Source: Myxococcota bacterium
GTDB taxonomy: Bacteria; Myxococcota_A; UBA796; UBA2385
Length of the DNA stretch: 53,123 nt
NCBI GenBank assembly: GCA_023150805.1
Contig: JAKLKF010000045.1
Coordinates: 1 to 53,123, forward strand
Direction of reading: 5' to 3'
Shown: piece after piece, positions 38,309 through 46,230 of the stretch
How the letters are laid out: the number at the start of each line of letters is the position of its first letter
Position numbering within the stretch: the first letter of the stretch is position 1
The notes under the pieces: generated by a model
What the model saw: only the letters and a program-made list of their open reading frames with translations
What the model was told of the DNA's origin: nothing
Database searches by the model: none
Made by a program: the position numbers and the translations under genes

Positions 38309-39159
38309 GGCGCCACCTCGGCCCGCTGCGGCGCGGCCAGCCAGGCGGCCACCTCGTCCAGGGTGATCCAGGCGCCCTGCAGCTCGACCACCGCGCCCTC
38401 CCGGGCGACCGTGGCCCGGGACAGGAGCGTCCCGGCCGGCCCCTCGACCCGGGCCACGCGCAGCAGCCGCGCGGCGCGGCGGGCCTCGCCCTCGTCGACC
38501 AGCACCGCGCGGAGGGTCAGCCAGGCGAGGTCTCCCTCGGGCTCGACCGAGAGCGCGACGGAGCGCACGGCGGCGGCCTCGGCGGGCAGGTCGGGGAGGT
38601 CCAGCCCACGCTGCCGCGCCAGGTCCAGGAGCAGCGCAGGCTCCCGCGCGAACAGCCAGGCGCGCCCGTCGGGCACGGCGCCCTGCAGGGAGCCGGGATC
38701 CAGGCCGGCTTGACCCCGGGCGTGCGCCCGCACCAGGGCCGCCACCGCCACCTGCTCGCCGGCCACGGCCTTGTCCTCGGCCAGGCGGCGCCAGGTCAGC
38801 GGGTCACCGTCGCGCGCGGCCAGGGCCCAGCGGTGGGGGTCGATCCGGGGCGCCATCTCGTCGCGCGGCGCGACCGGGCCCTCCACCAGGGACAGGCAGC
38901 CGTTCACGCCGCAGGCCAGCGCCAGGGCCTCGGGCAGCCCGGTGAGCGGCAGGGCCTGGGGATCCACCAGGCCGGCCTGCGCCCATCGTTCGAGGTCTCG
39001 CGGCTCCAGGTCGATCCGCGCCACCAGGGCGGCGTCAGCGGGCAGGGCCGCCACCATGGCGTCACCCTCGAGGTCGGCGTCGGGCGAGAGCGGGGGGGAC
39101 CCGCAGCCGGCGGCCAGGGCGATGGGGAGGGCGAGGAGGGGGGACACGCCGGGCAGCAT
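38305..39159 (-). CDS. Lipoprotein of unknown function, first gene of the DUF5685 operon
   Basis: A 284-aa protein with leader ALPIALAAGC (lipobox AAGC). The mature part is Ala/Leu/Asp-rich, with a two-domain alpha/beta pattern (LPADAALVARIDLEP, AVRSVALSVEPEGDLAWLTLRAVL), similar in flavour to DUF3352-like proteins of myxobacteria; no confident family. The first ATG (39159) lies inside a TATGCT element (39160-39155), so GTG 39147 may be the real start, 7 nt after that element. The stop overlaps the DUF5685 ATG (ATGA). It is divergent from the gene at 39183 with almost no space. Confidence 0.7.
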   Translation of the reverse strand: MLPGVSPLLALPIALAAGCGSPPLSPDADLEGDAMVAALPADAALVARIDLEPRDLERWAQAGLVDPQALPLTGLPEALALACGVNGCLSLVEGPVAPRDEMAPRIDPHRWALAARDGDPLTWRRLAEDKAVAGEQVAVAALVRAHARGQAGLDPGSLQGAVPDGRAWLFAREPALLLDLARQRGLDLPDLPAEAAAVRSVALSVEPEGDLAWLTLRAVLVDEGEARRAARLLRVARVEGPAGTLLSRATVAREGAVVELQGAWITLDEVAAWLAAPQRAEVAP

Positions 39160-39176
39160 AGCGGAGGTGGTAGGGT
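39155..39176. promoter_or_regulatory. Back-to-back -10-like elements TATGCT (minus) and TAGGGT (plus)
   Basis: TATGCT (39160-39155, minus) lies 7 nt before GTG 39147, and TAGGGT (39171-39176, plus) lies 6 nt before ATG 39183. If both are -10 sites, both transcripts start at or near their start codons and each -35 would fall inside the other gene. Confidence 0.35.
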
Positions 39177-39182
39177 GGAGAC

Positions 39183-39902
39183 ATGTCGGGCTCGATCCTG
39201 CTCCTCGCGCTGCTGTCCATGCCCTTCGCCTCGGCGCAGGAGGAGGACGAGGAGGACGCCGACGGGCAGGAGGCGCCAGCGCCTCCCCCGGTACCGACGC
39301 CGCCGGTGGAGGCGGTGCACGCGCCGCCGCCCGAGGCGGGGGGTGAACCAGGCGCGGTCGGCAGCCTCGCGGTCGACCCGGCGCCGCCTCCGCCCCCTTC
39401 GGGCCCGCCTCCGGGCTGGAGGGCGGTCGGGGCGAGCCCGCAGGAGCGCCCCCCCGGTCCGGAGGCGCCGACCTGGCAGGGCACCTACGCCCAGGTGGGC
39501 GTGATGGGGGGGCAGCTCGTGGGCGGCGGCGTGGTCTTCGTCAGCCCCGGCGGGGTGGCTTTCGACCTGTCGGCCGGGCCGCGCGTGGGCTTCGGGGAGG
39601 AGCTGTACGCCAACCTGTTCGGCATGATGGGCCTTTCCTGGACGGGCGGCAGCCGCAGCCGCCACGGCCTGTTCGCGCGCGGCGGGGCCTCGCTGCCCCT
39701 GGATCGCTGGTTCGAGGCGATGGCGGCCGGGGGCTACACCTTCCGCTTCCACACCGGGCGCGGCGACTGGACCGGGGCCGACATCGGGGCCGGCATGATG
39801 CTGGTCCAGGACCTGCCCTCGGGCTTCCAGCCCTGGCCGGGGATGCTGTACCTGCGGTGGGCGATGGAGTTTTCGACCTCGGCCGGACAGCGGGGGGGCT
39901 GA
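39183..39902 (+). CDS. Secreted Pro-rich protein with outer-membrane-like beta domain
   Basis: A 239-aa protein with a cleavable leader (LLLALLSMPFASAQ), an acidic stretch (EEDEEDAD), a long Pro/Ala/Gly-rich spacer (about 30-85) and a C-terminal domain of about 150 residues with alternating Gly/aromatic strands (YAQVGVMGGQLVGGGVVFV, GLFARGGASL, MLYLRWAMEF) typical of small beta-barrels. There is no lipobox. The start is ATG 39183, with a GGTGGAG just upstream that could serve as ribosome site. Function unknown. It converges on the membrane protein gene with a 21-bp gap. Confidence 0.68.
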   Translation: MSGSILLLALLSMPFASAQEEDEEDADGQEAPAPPPVPTPPVEAVHAPPPEAGGEPGAVGSLAVDPAPPPPPSGPPPGWRAVGASPQERPPGPEAPTWQGTYAQVGVMGGQLVGGGVVFVSPGGVAFDLSAGPRVGFGEELYANLFGMMGLSWTGGSRSRHGLFARGGASLPLDRWFEAMAAGGYTFRFHTGRGDWTGADIGAGMMLVQDLPSGFQPWPGMLYLRWAMEFSTSAGQRGG

Positions 39903-39923
39903 ACCACCTGGCGGCGCCGGGCC

Positions 39924-40766
39924 TCAGCGCGCGGCGCGCGAGCGCAGCCACAGGCCGGCGGGCAGGCTGACGCCCAGGGTCGCCAGCAGCCAGGCGGGCA
40001 GGGCCCCCCAGGGCCCCAGCGCGGGCAGGGCCAGGCTGGCCAGCAGGGCGTAGGTGGCGACGCTGGTCGAGCCGAGCATCATCGGCCCCACCGCGCCCAC
40101 GGGCACCGCCTGTCCCTGCGACAGCCACAGGCTGAGCATGGTGGTCAGGAAGATGGCCGGGAAGACGCTGGCGATCCCGGCGAGCAGCGGCTGACCGGTG
40201 GCCGCGACCAGCACGCTCGTGCCGATGGCGGTGGCGGCCAGCAGGCCGCGGCCCAGTAGGGTGAACAGGCCGACGCGCCGGGCGCCGCGCGGGGCGGGCA
40301 GGGGACGCAGGCAGGCGGCCAGGCCGGCCAGGAGCAGGGCCAGTGTGGTGCCGATCCCCAGGGCGCCCATGGGCAGGCCCGCCCCGCGCCAGGCCGCGCC
40401 GCCGCGCACGACCACGACGGCGCCGAGCGCCCAGCCCGACAGGCTCAGGGCCACCATCAGGGCCAGGCGGGGCCCCAGGCCCCAGGCCGGCAGGCGGGGG
40501 GGCAGGGCCCGCCAGGACCACAGGAAGAGCGCGTTGAGCAGCATCCCGGCGGGCACGGCGAGCATGGCCTGCTGGAAGGCCGGCGCGCCGTCGGAGCTGG
40601 CGGCGATGCCCAGGCTGGCGGGGACGATGGTGGTGGGCACGCTGCCGAGCACGCCGCCCAGGCGGCCGCCCCAGCGCTCGATGGCCACGGTCGCGCCGAT
40701 GGCGACCAGGCCCGAGAGCAGGGCGGGCAGCAGGACGGTGGTGGCGGACAGCGCGGCGGGCGGCAT
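39924..40766 (-). CDS. Polytopic inner-membrane protein
   Basis: A 280-aa protein with eight or nine hydrophobic helices and few charged residues. Notable segments are RWGGRLGGVLGSVPTTIVPAS in the first half and AGIASVFPAIFLTTMLSLWL in the second, which look like a weak internal duplication (G-x-x-S-V/x-P-x-x-x) and could form two re-entrant or pore helices, as in small permeases. The family is not recognised with confidence. The start is ATG 40766. Its promoter would lie in the same 186-bp divergent region as the C-tract promoter of the cassette. Confidence 0.65.
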   Translation of the reverse strand: MPPAALSATTVLLPALLSGLVAIGATVAIERWGGRLGGVLGSVPTTIVPASLGIAASSDGAPAFQQAMLAVPAGMLLNALFLWSWRALPPRLPAWGLGPRLALMVALSLSGWALGAVVVVRGGAAWRGAGLPMGALGIGTTLALLLAGLAACLRPLPAPRGARRVGLFTLLGRGLLAATAIGTSVLVAATGQPLLAGIASVFPAIFLTTMLSLWLSQGQAVPVGAVGPMMLGSTSVATYALLASLALPALGPWGALPAWLLATLGVSLPAGLWLRSRAAR

Positions 40767-40860
40767 GCGCTGCGGGGGCTATCCCTGTCGGGTGGGGATC
40801 GTCGTTCGTAATGGGGGAGCGGAGTTGTCACGGCAAAGACACCTGCCGGACACACAAACG

Positions 40861-40896
40861 TTGCTTGCCCCCCCCCCCCCCCCGCCCTGCTAGCGT
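40861..40896 (+). promoter_or_regulatory. Possible phase-variable promoter: TTGCTT, C16 tract, extended -10
   Basis: TTGCTT (40861-40866) and TGC-TAGCGT (40888-40896, extended -10 form) are separated by 24 bp, of which 16 are cytosines. A functional 16-18-bp spacing would need about 8-10 Cs. This resembles Neisseria opc and porA, where homopolymer length between -35 and -10 sets expression. Confidence 0.45.
40868..40883 (+). repeat. Homopolymer of 16 cytosines
   Basis: The longest homopolymer I found in the window, in the intergenic region 70-85 bp before the first cassette gene. Slippage during replication is expected; read-length error in assembly is also possible. Confidence 0.97.
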
Positions 40897-40952
40897 CCTC
40901 CTGCCCGCGAGGATCCACTCTCCCAGGTTCGTCTCGCGTGGCGGGGCAGAAC

Positions 40953-41381
40953 ATGAGCACCGAGTCCAAGTTCAACGGCCAGCTCCTGGTCCGGACCCAG
41001 TTGACCTCGCTCAGCGGCGGGGACCCACGCACCTACCGCCTGGACAAGAGCACGATCCAGACCCTGGGCCAGGGCAAGAAGGTCTTTTTCATGTTCCGGA
41101 TCTACAGCCTGGACGCGAGCTGCGAGGTCGTGGCGCGGGTCTACCACGGCTGCATCGGCACGGAGCTGCCAGCGGACTACGGCCCCCTGGTGGACCTGGA
41201 CACGCCGAGCACGCCAGGGGTAACCTCGGTGACGATGACCACGGCGACGGTGCACCATTTCTGGACTGCCGAAGACCTGATGGCCTTCGTCGAGCTGACC
41301 ATCGACGTTCGTCACGCCACGCCCTCGGCGACGGTGAAGGCCGAGCTCGAGGTGTGGGCGACGGTCATCACGGCCGACTAA
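40953..41381 (+). CDS. Small beta-rich protein, first gene of the complete cassette
   Basis: A 142-aa protein beginning at ATG 40953 (GTG 40938 would add five residues) with a GGCGGGG element about 6 nt upstream. No signal peptide or lipobox. Alternating strands (FNGQLLVRTQLTSL, KKVFFMFRIYSL, CEVVARVYHGC, TSVTMTTATVHHFW, TVKAELEVWATVI) suggest a small all-beta sandwich. It has two Cys that could pair. It ends 9 bp before the hydrolase-like gene, whose AAGG ribosome site overlaps its stop, so the two are one transcript. It may be a carbohydrate-binding or chaperone partner; this is a guess. A matching gene may lie just left of the window before copy 1. Confidence 0.72.
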   Translation: MSTESKFNGQLLVRTQLTSLSGGDPRTYRLDKSTIQTLGQGKKVFFMFRIYSLDASCEVVARVYHGCIGTELPADYGPLVDLDTPSTPGVTSVTMTTATVHHFWTAEDLMAFVELTIDVRHATPSATVKAELEVWATVITAD

Positions 41382-41390
41382 GGTAGTCCC

Positions 41391-43808
41391 ATGTCCGCCT
41401 CGTCGCCGACCTTCACCAGCCACATGGGGCGAGTTCTGCATGCGCCGCGGGGCCTGGTTCCGCGCTCGCGCAGCCTGCTGAGCCTGTCGCGTCGGGCCCA
41501 TCGGTGGACGCTGGAGGCGCTGGGCCAGCAGGTGGCTGGGGACCAGGGCCCGCCGGTGGCGACGTGGGAATCGGTGGGCGCCCGGGGCCTGCCGGATGGG
41601 TGGGAGCGAGTGGCTGCCCGCGCGCTGGCACCGGGATTCCAGCGCATCGGGCGGCGAGAGACCCGGTCGGGATGGATGACTCAGGGGCAGCGGCCCTTCC
41701 CGAAGGCGGGCCCGCAGCCGCGAGGGCGTCCATTCCAGCTCGCGCTGAACACGGTGAACTTCTACTCCGAGCCTCGCTACGGGGACGTCAGCACCATCGT
41801 CAAGGACTGCAATGCGCTGAGTGCCGACGTCCTGCGGCACCCGGGGCGGTTGCAGCTCTTCCTGGACCAGATCTTCCCTGTCCGCACGGTGGGGGACAGC
41901 GAACGCGGGGTGGTGGGGATCATCGAGCCGGAGCACGTCACCCAGTCGGCACTGGACGCGGCGGTCGCCGGGTGTGAAGCGATCACGAACCTGGAGGCGC
42001 TGATCCGCCACATGCAGGCGACGGGCTCGGACCAGCAGCTCTTCATCACGCTGCTGACGCTTGGGGGCGAGGTGTCGGGCTGGGGCAGCAGCTTGACGGA
42101 TGGGGTGGAGGCACCCACCTATTCCGACAGCCTGGGGCGGACGCACCGCAACCCGCGCCCGGTGGTGTGGTCGACTTCGTTCCTGGGGACGTCGATCACC
42201 AACGAGCTGGTGACCGGTGAGTCCCACCCCTTCGAGCTGGACGGGTCCTCGGCCGTGTGGAGCCTGTACACCTTCGACCCGTTCAACCCCTTCAAGCGGG
42301 TGGTGTACGCGCGGGTGGGGCGTGCGCTGGGCAAGTGGCTGGACAGCAAGCGCAAGGAGCTGGAGCTGGACCGGTACCTGGCCGGCTTCGAGGTGTGCAA
42401 CGAGGTGGAGGACTCGCACTCGCTGGCCAAGACGGAGCTGGGCAAGGTCAAGCCGGACGGAGACAGTTGGGGGCGGCTCTTCTTCGACGTCGCTCGGGCC
42501 GTCCAGCACGAGGCGGATTGGGTGCCGATGTGGCTGCCGGCGATCGCGTCGTACACCGACGAGAGCAGCACCGGCGAGTGGGGGGACAAGAAGCTGTTCC
42601 TCGACGACGTGGTGGCCGCCGTGGTGGAGGAGTGCAGCGCCGCGGGCCTGGACCCGAACGAGATGGTGGCGGGGGTCGACTACCACCACTATCACCGCAA
42701 GGTCGAAGACGCGCGCGCCCTGCTCTCGCTTCCGCTGGAGCTGGTGGAGCTTCGGGAGATCTTGGACGAAGGCGGCCTGGGCGAAGCGCGCCTCACGGTG
42801 ATCGAGAGCGGCATCAACACAGTCTGCACCGATGAGCGGGTGGCATTCCCGGGTCCGCGCCCGGCATACCCTGGTGGCTGTGACGCCGAGCAGCGCTGGT
42901 GGGTGGAGAGCCGGTCGGAGTACACGGCACCCGACACGAGCACGAACCCGCCGGACTACCGGCCGCCGCTGTACGGCTGGATCGAGGACCATCCGGTGCG
43001 CCTGGCCGACGCGGCGGGCCCCAACGACTTCCAGGGGGCCAGCGTGTGGATGCGGCTGGCCCTGGCGGCGGCCCAGGTGCCGGAGGTGGACGGAACCAGC
43101 AACGAGGAGGTGCTGCGGGGCGGAGCGGATGTGGTGGGCTGGCACACGCCGCTGGGCAACCTGGAGGCTCGGTTCGCGGGATGCGGGCTGCGCATGGACT
43201 TCACGGTCTCCGACAACCCGGCCAGCTTCGCCTGGCCCCGGCCTTCCTGGTTCGCGTACCAGCGGTTTTCGCGGGTGCTTGGGAGCGCCCGGCAGGCGGT
43301 GCTGCGGTGGCCGCAGAACATGCATGATGTGTTGGTCGATACCCTGCTCGACGAATTGGTGAAGAGGGGCAAATCCAGCCAGGTCTGTGTGGTGGAGTTC
43401 CAGGACGCTCGGCTGCCCACGGGGCGGGTCCGCGGGGCCAACGAGACCTTCTCGTCGTCGCCATCATGGTGGGCCCTGCTGCTGTTCATCGACCCGTCCT
43501 TGCAGACGCTCTCTGAACGGCTCGGCTGCGCGACCGTTCGTCTCCGCGCAGCGGAGTCTTCGCCCTTCGTTGTCCTGAACGTCCCGACCGGACCGTCGGG
43601 CGCGACGTGGCCGGTGTCCCGGGGAGGCAGCAGCTACCCCTACTCGACCTGGAAGACCGACCCCATCACGCCAGTCCGGTCGCACCCGGTCGAGGCGGGC
43701 GGCACGGAGTGGGGCGTGCGGGTGGCCCTTGGGGCCTGGCCGAAGCTGGTGTTGTCCAGCAGCCGACTGGTCGTGGCCGGCGTGGACTCCGACCTGTTGG
43801 TGGGATGA
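41391..43808 (+). CDS. Putative clan GH-A-like TIM-barrel glycoside hydrolase, copy 2 (complete)
   Basis: An 805-aa paralogue of the gene at 2-2149. The N-terminal 110 residues are basic, Arg/Pro-rich and without a signal peptide (SRSLLSLSRRAHRW). The barrel then runs: ALNTVNF (118-124), LRHPGR (148-153), FEVCNEVED with likely acid/base E338, WVPMWLPAIASYTD (377-390), GVDYHHYHR (428-436) and TVIESGIN with likely nucleophile E472 (134 residues after E338). Next come DFQGASVWMRLALA and GWHTPLGN, conserved in both copies, and a beta-rich C-terminal part. All equivalent catalytic positions match copy 1, which supports a working active site. The substrate is unknown. With no export signal, it may leave the cell by another route or act inside. 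Start ATG 41391; it ends in an ATGA overlap with the lipoprotein gene. Confidence 0.75.
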   Translation: MSASSPTFTSHMGRVLHAPRGLVPRSRSLLSLSRRAHRWTLEALGQQVAGDQGPPVATWESVGARGLPDGWERVAARALAPGFQRIGRRETRSGWMTQGQRPFPKAGPQPRGRPFQLALNTVNFYSEPRYGDVSTIVKDCNALSADVLRHPGRLQLFLDQIFPVRTVGDSERGVVGIIEPEHVTQSALDAAVAGCEAITNLEALIRHMQATGSDQQLFITLLTLGGEVSGWGSSLTDGVEAPTYSDSLGRTHRNPRPVVWSTSFLGTSITNELVTGESHPFELDGSSAVWSLYTFDPFNPFKRVVYARVGRALGKWLDSKRKELELDRYLAGFEVCNEVEDSHSLAKTELGKVKPDGDSWGRLFFDVARAVQHEADWVPMWLPAIASYTDESSTGEWGDKKLFLDDVVAAVVEECSAAGLDPNEMVAGVDYHHYHRKVEDARALLSLPLELVELREILDEGGLGEARLTVIESGINTVCTDERVAFPGPRPAYPGGCDAEQRWWVESRSEYTAPDTSTNPPDYRPPLYGWIEDHPVRLADAAGPNDFQGASVWMRLALAAAQVPEVDGTSNEEVLRGGADVVGWHTPLGNLEARFAGCGLRMDFTVSDNPASFAWPRPSWFAYQRFSRVLGSARQAVLRWPQNMHDVLVDTLLDELVKRGKSSQVCVVEFQDARLPTGRVRGANETFSSSPSWWALLLFIDPSLQTLSERLGCATVRLRAAESSPFVVLNVPTGPSGATWPVSRGGSSYPYSTWKTDPITPVRSHPVEAGGTEWGVRVALGAWPKLVLSSSRLVVAGVDSDLLVG

Positions 43809-44608
43809 TGCTCGGGTTGTTCTTGGGATGGGGCCTGGCCTGCACCGACGGTGTACGTTGGCAGGGAACCCTGGGTGATGGACCGCTGATGGTCCATCAT
43901 CGCGTCGTTGATCTGTCCGACTACGTGTGCGAGGTTCCTGATACCAACGACTACGTGTTCACGGCGATGGGGAGCCAGTCAAATGCTGATTTCGAGCTGT
44001 CTATCTACCATGACCGGATCTACTTCGTTGGGCACACAACTCTCCAGAACAAGTCGTTCGGCACGGACGAGTACACTGGCTCGTATTCGGCGATTGTTGC
44101 CGGTGGGTTGGAACTGTTCTGGGTCTACCCCTACTTGTCCGTCGCCTTCGACCCTGGATACGACCCGACCTTGCTCGCGGGTCGGACCGTGTGTGTGGAA
44201 GACGACTGCGAGGGCCCCTGGTACGTGGACCCGAACTTCGCCACGAGCATGGACGGGCGATATCACATCTTGGGAAGCGGGACGGGGGGGCCAGGCGACG
44301 ATCATTTCGTACCGTACGAGCTCTGCGTGTCGACCTTCACGAGCTCGCGCTTTGCCGGTGTGCTACAGCTCGACTTCGAGGGAAACGCCTACTATGGCGA
44401 CCTGTACCCACCCCATGTGTGGCTTGCGTTTGACATGGATGTGGCGAACTTCTATACCGAGAGGTGTCCTGATGTGAGTGATTGGGATGGTGCGCCCAAC
44501 TGTATATCAGATGCGTCGTATTACTCCATCGACTACGAAGTCCCCGCCCGCGCCGTCTGGGGCCCTTCTGCCGACGACACCGGCGCCGACTCCGGCACCC
44601 TTCCATGA
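43805..44608 (+). CDS. Cassette lipoprotein, subtype A, copy 2
   Basis: A 267-aa lipoprotein; ATG 43805 overlaps the hydrolase-like stop (ATGA). The leader MMLGLFLGWGLAC gives lipobox GLAC (Cys13). The mature part has YVCEVPDTNDYVF, YELCVSTFTSSRFAGVL and HVWLAFDMDV, aligning with the subtype A protein of copy 1 (CSEPPDN, YVLCISHF, NYLAFRY), and ends VWGPSADDTGADSGT, close to VWGEMVTGDTGT of copy 1. Sequence identity between copies is low, but order and motifs agree. As in copy 1, base composition drops over about 43900-44520. Its end overlaps the next gene as ATGA. Confidence 0.75.
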   Translation: MMLGLFLGWGLACTDGVRWQGTLGDGPLMVHHRVVDLSDYVCEVPDTNDYVFTAMGSQSNADFELSIYHDRIYFVGHTTLQNKSFGTDEYTGSYSAIVAGGLELFWVYPYLSVAFDPGYDPTLLAGRTVCVEDDCEGPWYVDPNFATSMDGRYHILGSGTGGPGDDHFVPYELCVSTFTSSRFAGVLQLDFEGNAYYGDLYPPHVWLAFDMDVANFYTERCPDVSDWDGAPNCISDASYYSIDYEVPARAVWGPSADDTGADSGTLP

Positions 44609-45396
44609 TCCCCGCCCTCCTCCTCCTCCTCGCCTGCACGGGCTCCGACAAGCCCTCCGGCGGTGATCCTCCCGGTCCCGCGGACGGCGGCAGCACCACG
44701 GACGGGGGCAGCACCGGTACCGCGCTGTGGCCCATCCCCACCTACGCCTGCCCGGGCCCTCCCGACGACGCCATCGTGTTCACGACGGGCACGGTGCAGG
44801 CCGAGCAGATCTTCTACTCCCGACCGACCGACCGGACCCTCGGGTGGGCGATCAACGTCTTCGGCGTGAGCTTCGAGTACGAGGACACCTGCGGCTACGC
44901 GGGGCGCGGCTCGCCTGCTTTCGTGGAGGAGGTGAAAGCGGGCACGCGACCGGGCGCCTACCACTACGAGCTGCAGGTGACCGCCCCGGCGCGGGAGGTG
45001 GGGAACTGGCCGGGCCTGTTTGGAGGGGGCAACAACCACCTGTACCGGCAGGACATGCCGGCGGCACGGGTGAACATCGGCTGGAACGATGGGAAGTACC
45101 ACTGGGTGTCGAGCCTGCCGCACGGGATGACGGAGATGACCGTGTGCATTGGCACGCTGAGCCCGGACTACGTGTACCTGACGGTGCTGTGGGAGCCCTC
45201 ACCAGACGGCCCCTACCCGGTCAACGAGCGCAACCCGATGGACCAGCCCATCTGGTTCGATGTCGAGATGTTCGCCTACGACAGCCACGACGAGGAGCCG
45301 CAGCGGAACTGCCTGAGCACGGGCTATGGCACCAAGGACTTGAAGGGGCAGGTGTTTGGGGGCTACGACTGGCCGGGCCGCGACGACGATGAATGA
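44605..45396 (+). CDS. Cassette lipoprotein, subtype B, copy 2
   Basis: A 263-aa lipoprotein; ATG 44605 overlaps the upstream stop (ATGA). The frame is open further upstream, but MIPALLLLLAC (Cys11) is clearly the leader. A spacer with PADGGSTTDGGST follows, then the mature domain with CPGPPDDAIVF, GVSFEYEDTC, VNIGWNDGKYHWVSSLP, VCIGTLS, DGPYPVNERN and QPIWFDVE, each mirrored in copy 1 subtype B (GVSYEDT, YIGWHDGESYHWVDSLP, DGPYTRNEHN). This is the best-conserved member of the cassette. The 3' end overlaps the convergent gene by 34 bp. Confidence 0.8.
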   Translation: MIPALLLLLACTGSDKPSGGDPPGPADGGSTTDGGSTGTALWPIPTYACPGPPDDAIVFTTGTVQAEQIFYSRPTDRTLGWAINVFGVSFEYEDTCGYAGRGSPAFVEEVKAGTRPGAYHYELQVTAPAREVGNWPGLFGGGNNHLYRQDMPAARVNIGWNDGKYHWVSSLPHGMTEMTVCIGTLSPDYVYLTVLWEPSPDGPYPVNERNPMDQPIWFDVEMFAYDSHDEEPQRNCLSTGYGTKDLKGQVFGGYDWPGRDDDE

Positions 45397-46118
45397 ACGG
45401 TCGCGTGCTCAATCGCGGCCACCTCCTCGGCATCCACGACCGGATCCAGGTCGCGCACGACCAGGCCGATGCCCAGCAGCAGGGGCAGGGCGCGGTCGTC
45501 CTCGGGGCCCAGGGCCTGGTTCAGGCTGAACAGGGCCAGCACCACCCCGACGGGGGCCGAGACCCGGGCGAAGAGCAGCACGCCCTTGCGCGCGGCCAGG
45601 AAGGCGGGGCCCAGGTGGGGCACCCAGGGCAGCAGCTCCCACAGGGGCCCCTGGGTCCAGGCCAGCAGCTTGAGCGCGGCGTACTGGCCGCCGGCGGCGC
45701 CGGCCCCGCCGACCACCCCGGTCCAGGCGGGCCACAGGCGCTTGCGCAGGCGGGCGCGGGTGGCCGGGTCGAGCTGGCCGGGCTCGAGCAGCCGGCCGCC
45801 GGGCAGGAGCTGGCGGGTGAGCGCGTCCAGGCGGGCCCAGGCGTCGCCCTCGGGCAGCGACAGATCGAGCTTGCGGGCGACCCGGTCGACGAGCTGGTCC
45901 AGGCTGGCGGGCAGGACGAGCTGGCCGACGGGGCTGTGGCTGCGCCACCACAGGGCGGCGGTGAGCTGCTCGGCCAGGGCCGCGGCCGGGGCGTCCGGGG
46001 CGGGGCGCAGGCCGGCGCCGACCAGCACGGCGGCCAGGTCCTCGGCGGGGACGGCGCGCAGGCGGCGGGTGATGGCGTCACGGGTGACAGGTGCGTGGGA
46101 GCTGGGGGAAGGGGGCAC
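45363..46118 (-). CDS. Membrane-associated protein of unknown function
   Basis: A 251-aa protein. The first 110 residues are helical and charged (VTRDAITRRLRAVPAEDLAAVLV, LDQLVDRVARKLDLS); then come a Gly/Ala-rich hydrophobic stretch (VVGGAGAAGGQYAALKLL) and two further hydrophobic helices (VGVVLALFSLNQAL, ALPLLLGIGLVV). The pattern is somewhat like the YaaW/UPF0174 group, but I am not confident. The start is GTG 46118 with GGAG 7 nt upstream. Its last 34 bp are antisense to the end of the cassette, so the two transcripts overlap tail-to-tail. Confidence 0.6.
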   Translation of the reverse strand: MPPSPSSHAPVTRDAITRRLRAVPAEDLAAVLVGAGLRPAPDAPAAALAEQLTAALWWRSHSPVGQLVLPASLDQLVDRVARKLDLSLPEGDAWARLDALTRQLLPGGRLLEPGQLDPATRARLRKRLWPAWTGVVGGAGAAGGQYAALKLLAWTQGPLWELLPWVPHLGPAFLAARKGVLLFARVSAPVGVVLALFSLNQALGPEDDRALPLLLGIGLVVRDLDPVVDAEEVAAIEHATVHSSSSRPGQS

Positions 46119-46230
46119 GGGTGGCTCCGGGGCACCTCGGACCGCGAGGCGGCGGCGAGGTTCCTCGCCGGGCTACGTGGTGGGCGCGCCCTGCATTGCC
46201 CCGGCGCCCGCAGAGGAGCGAGCAGATCCC

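Noticed and set aside
40890..43325. Minus-strand frame of about 800 codons opposite the cassette hydrolase
   Set aside because: Arg/His/Pro/Val-rich shadow; the plus strand has a paralogue and coupled neighbours.
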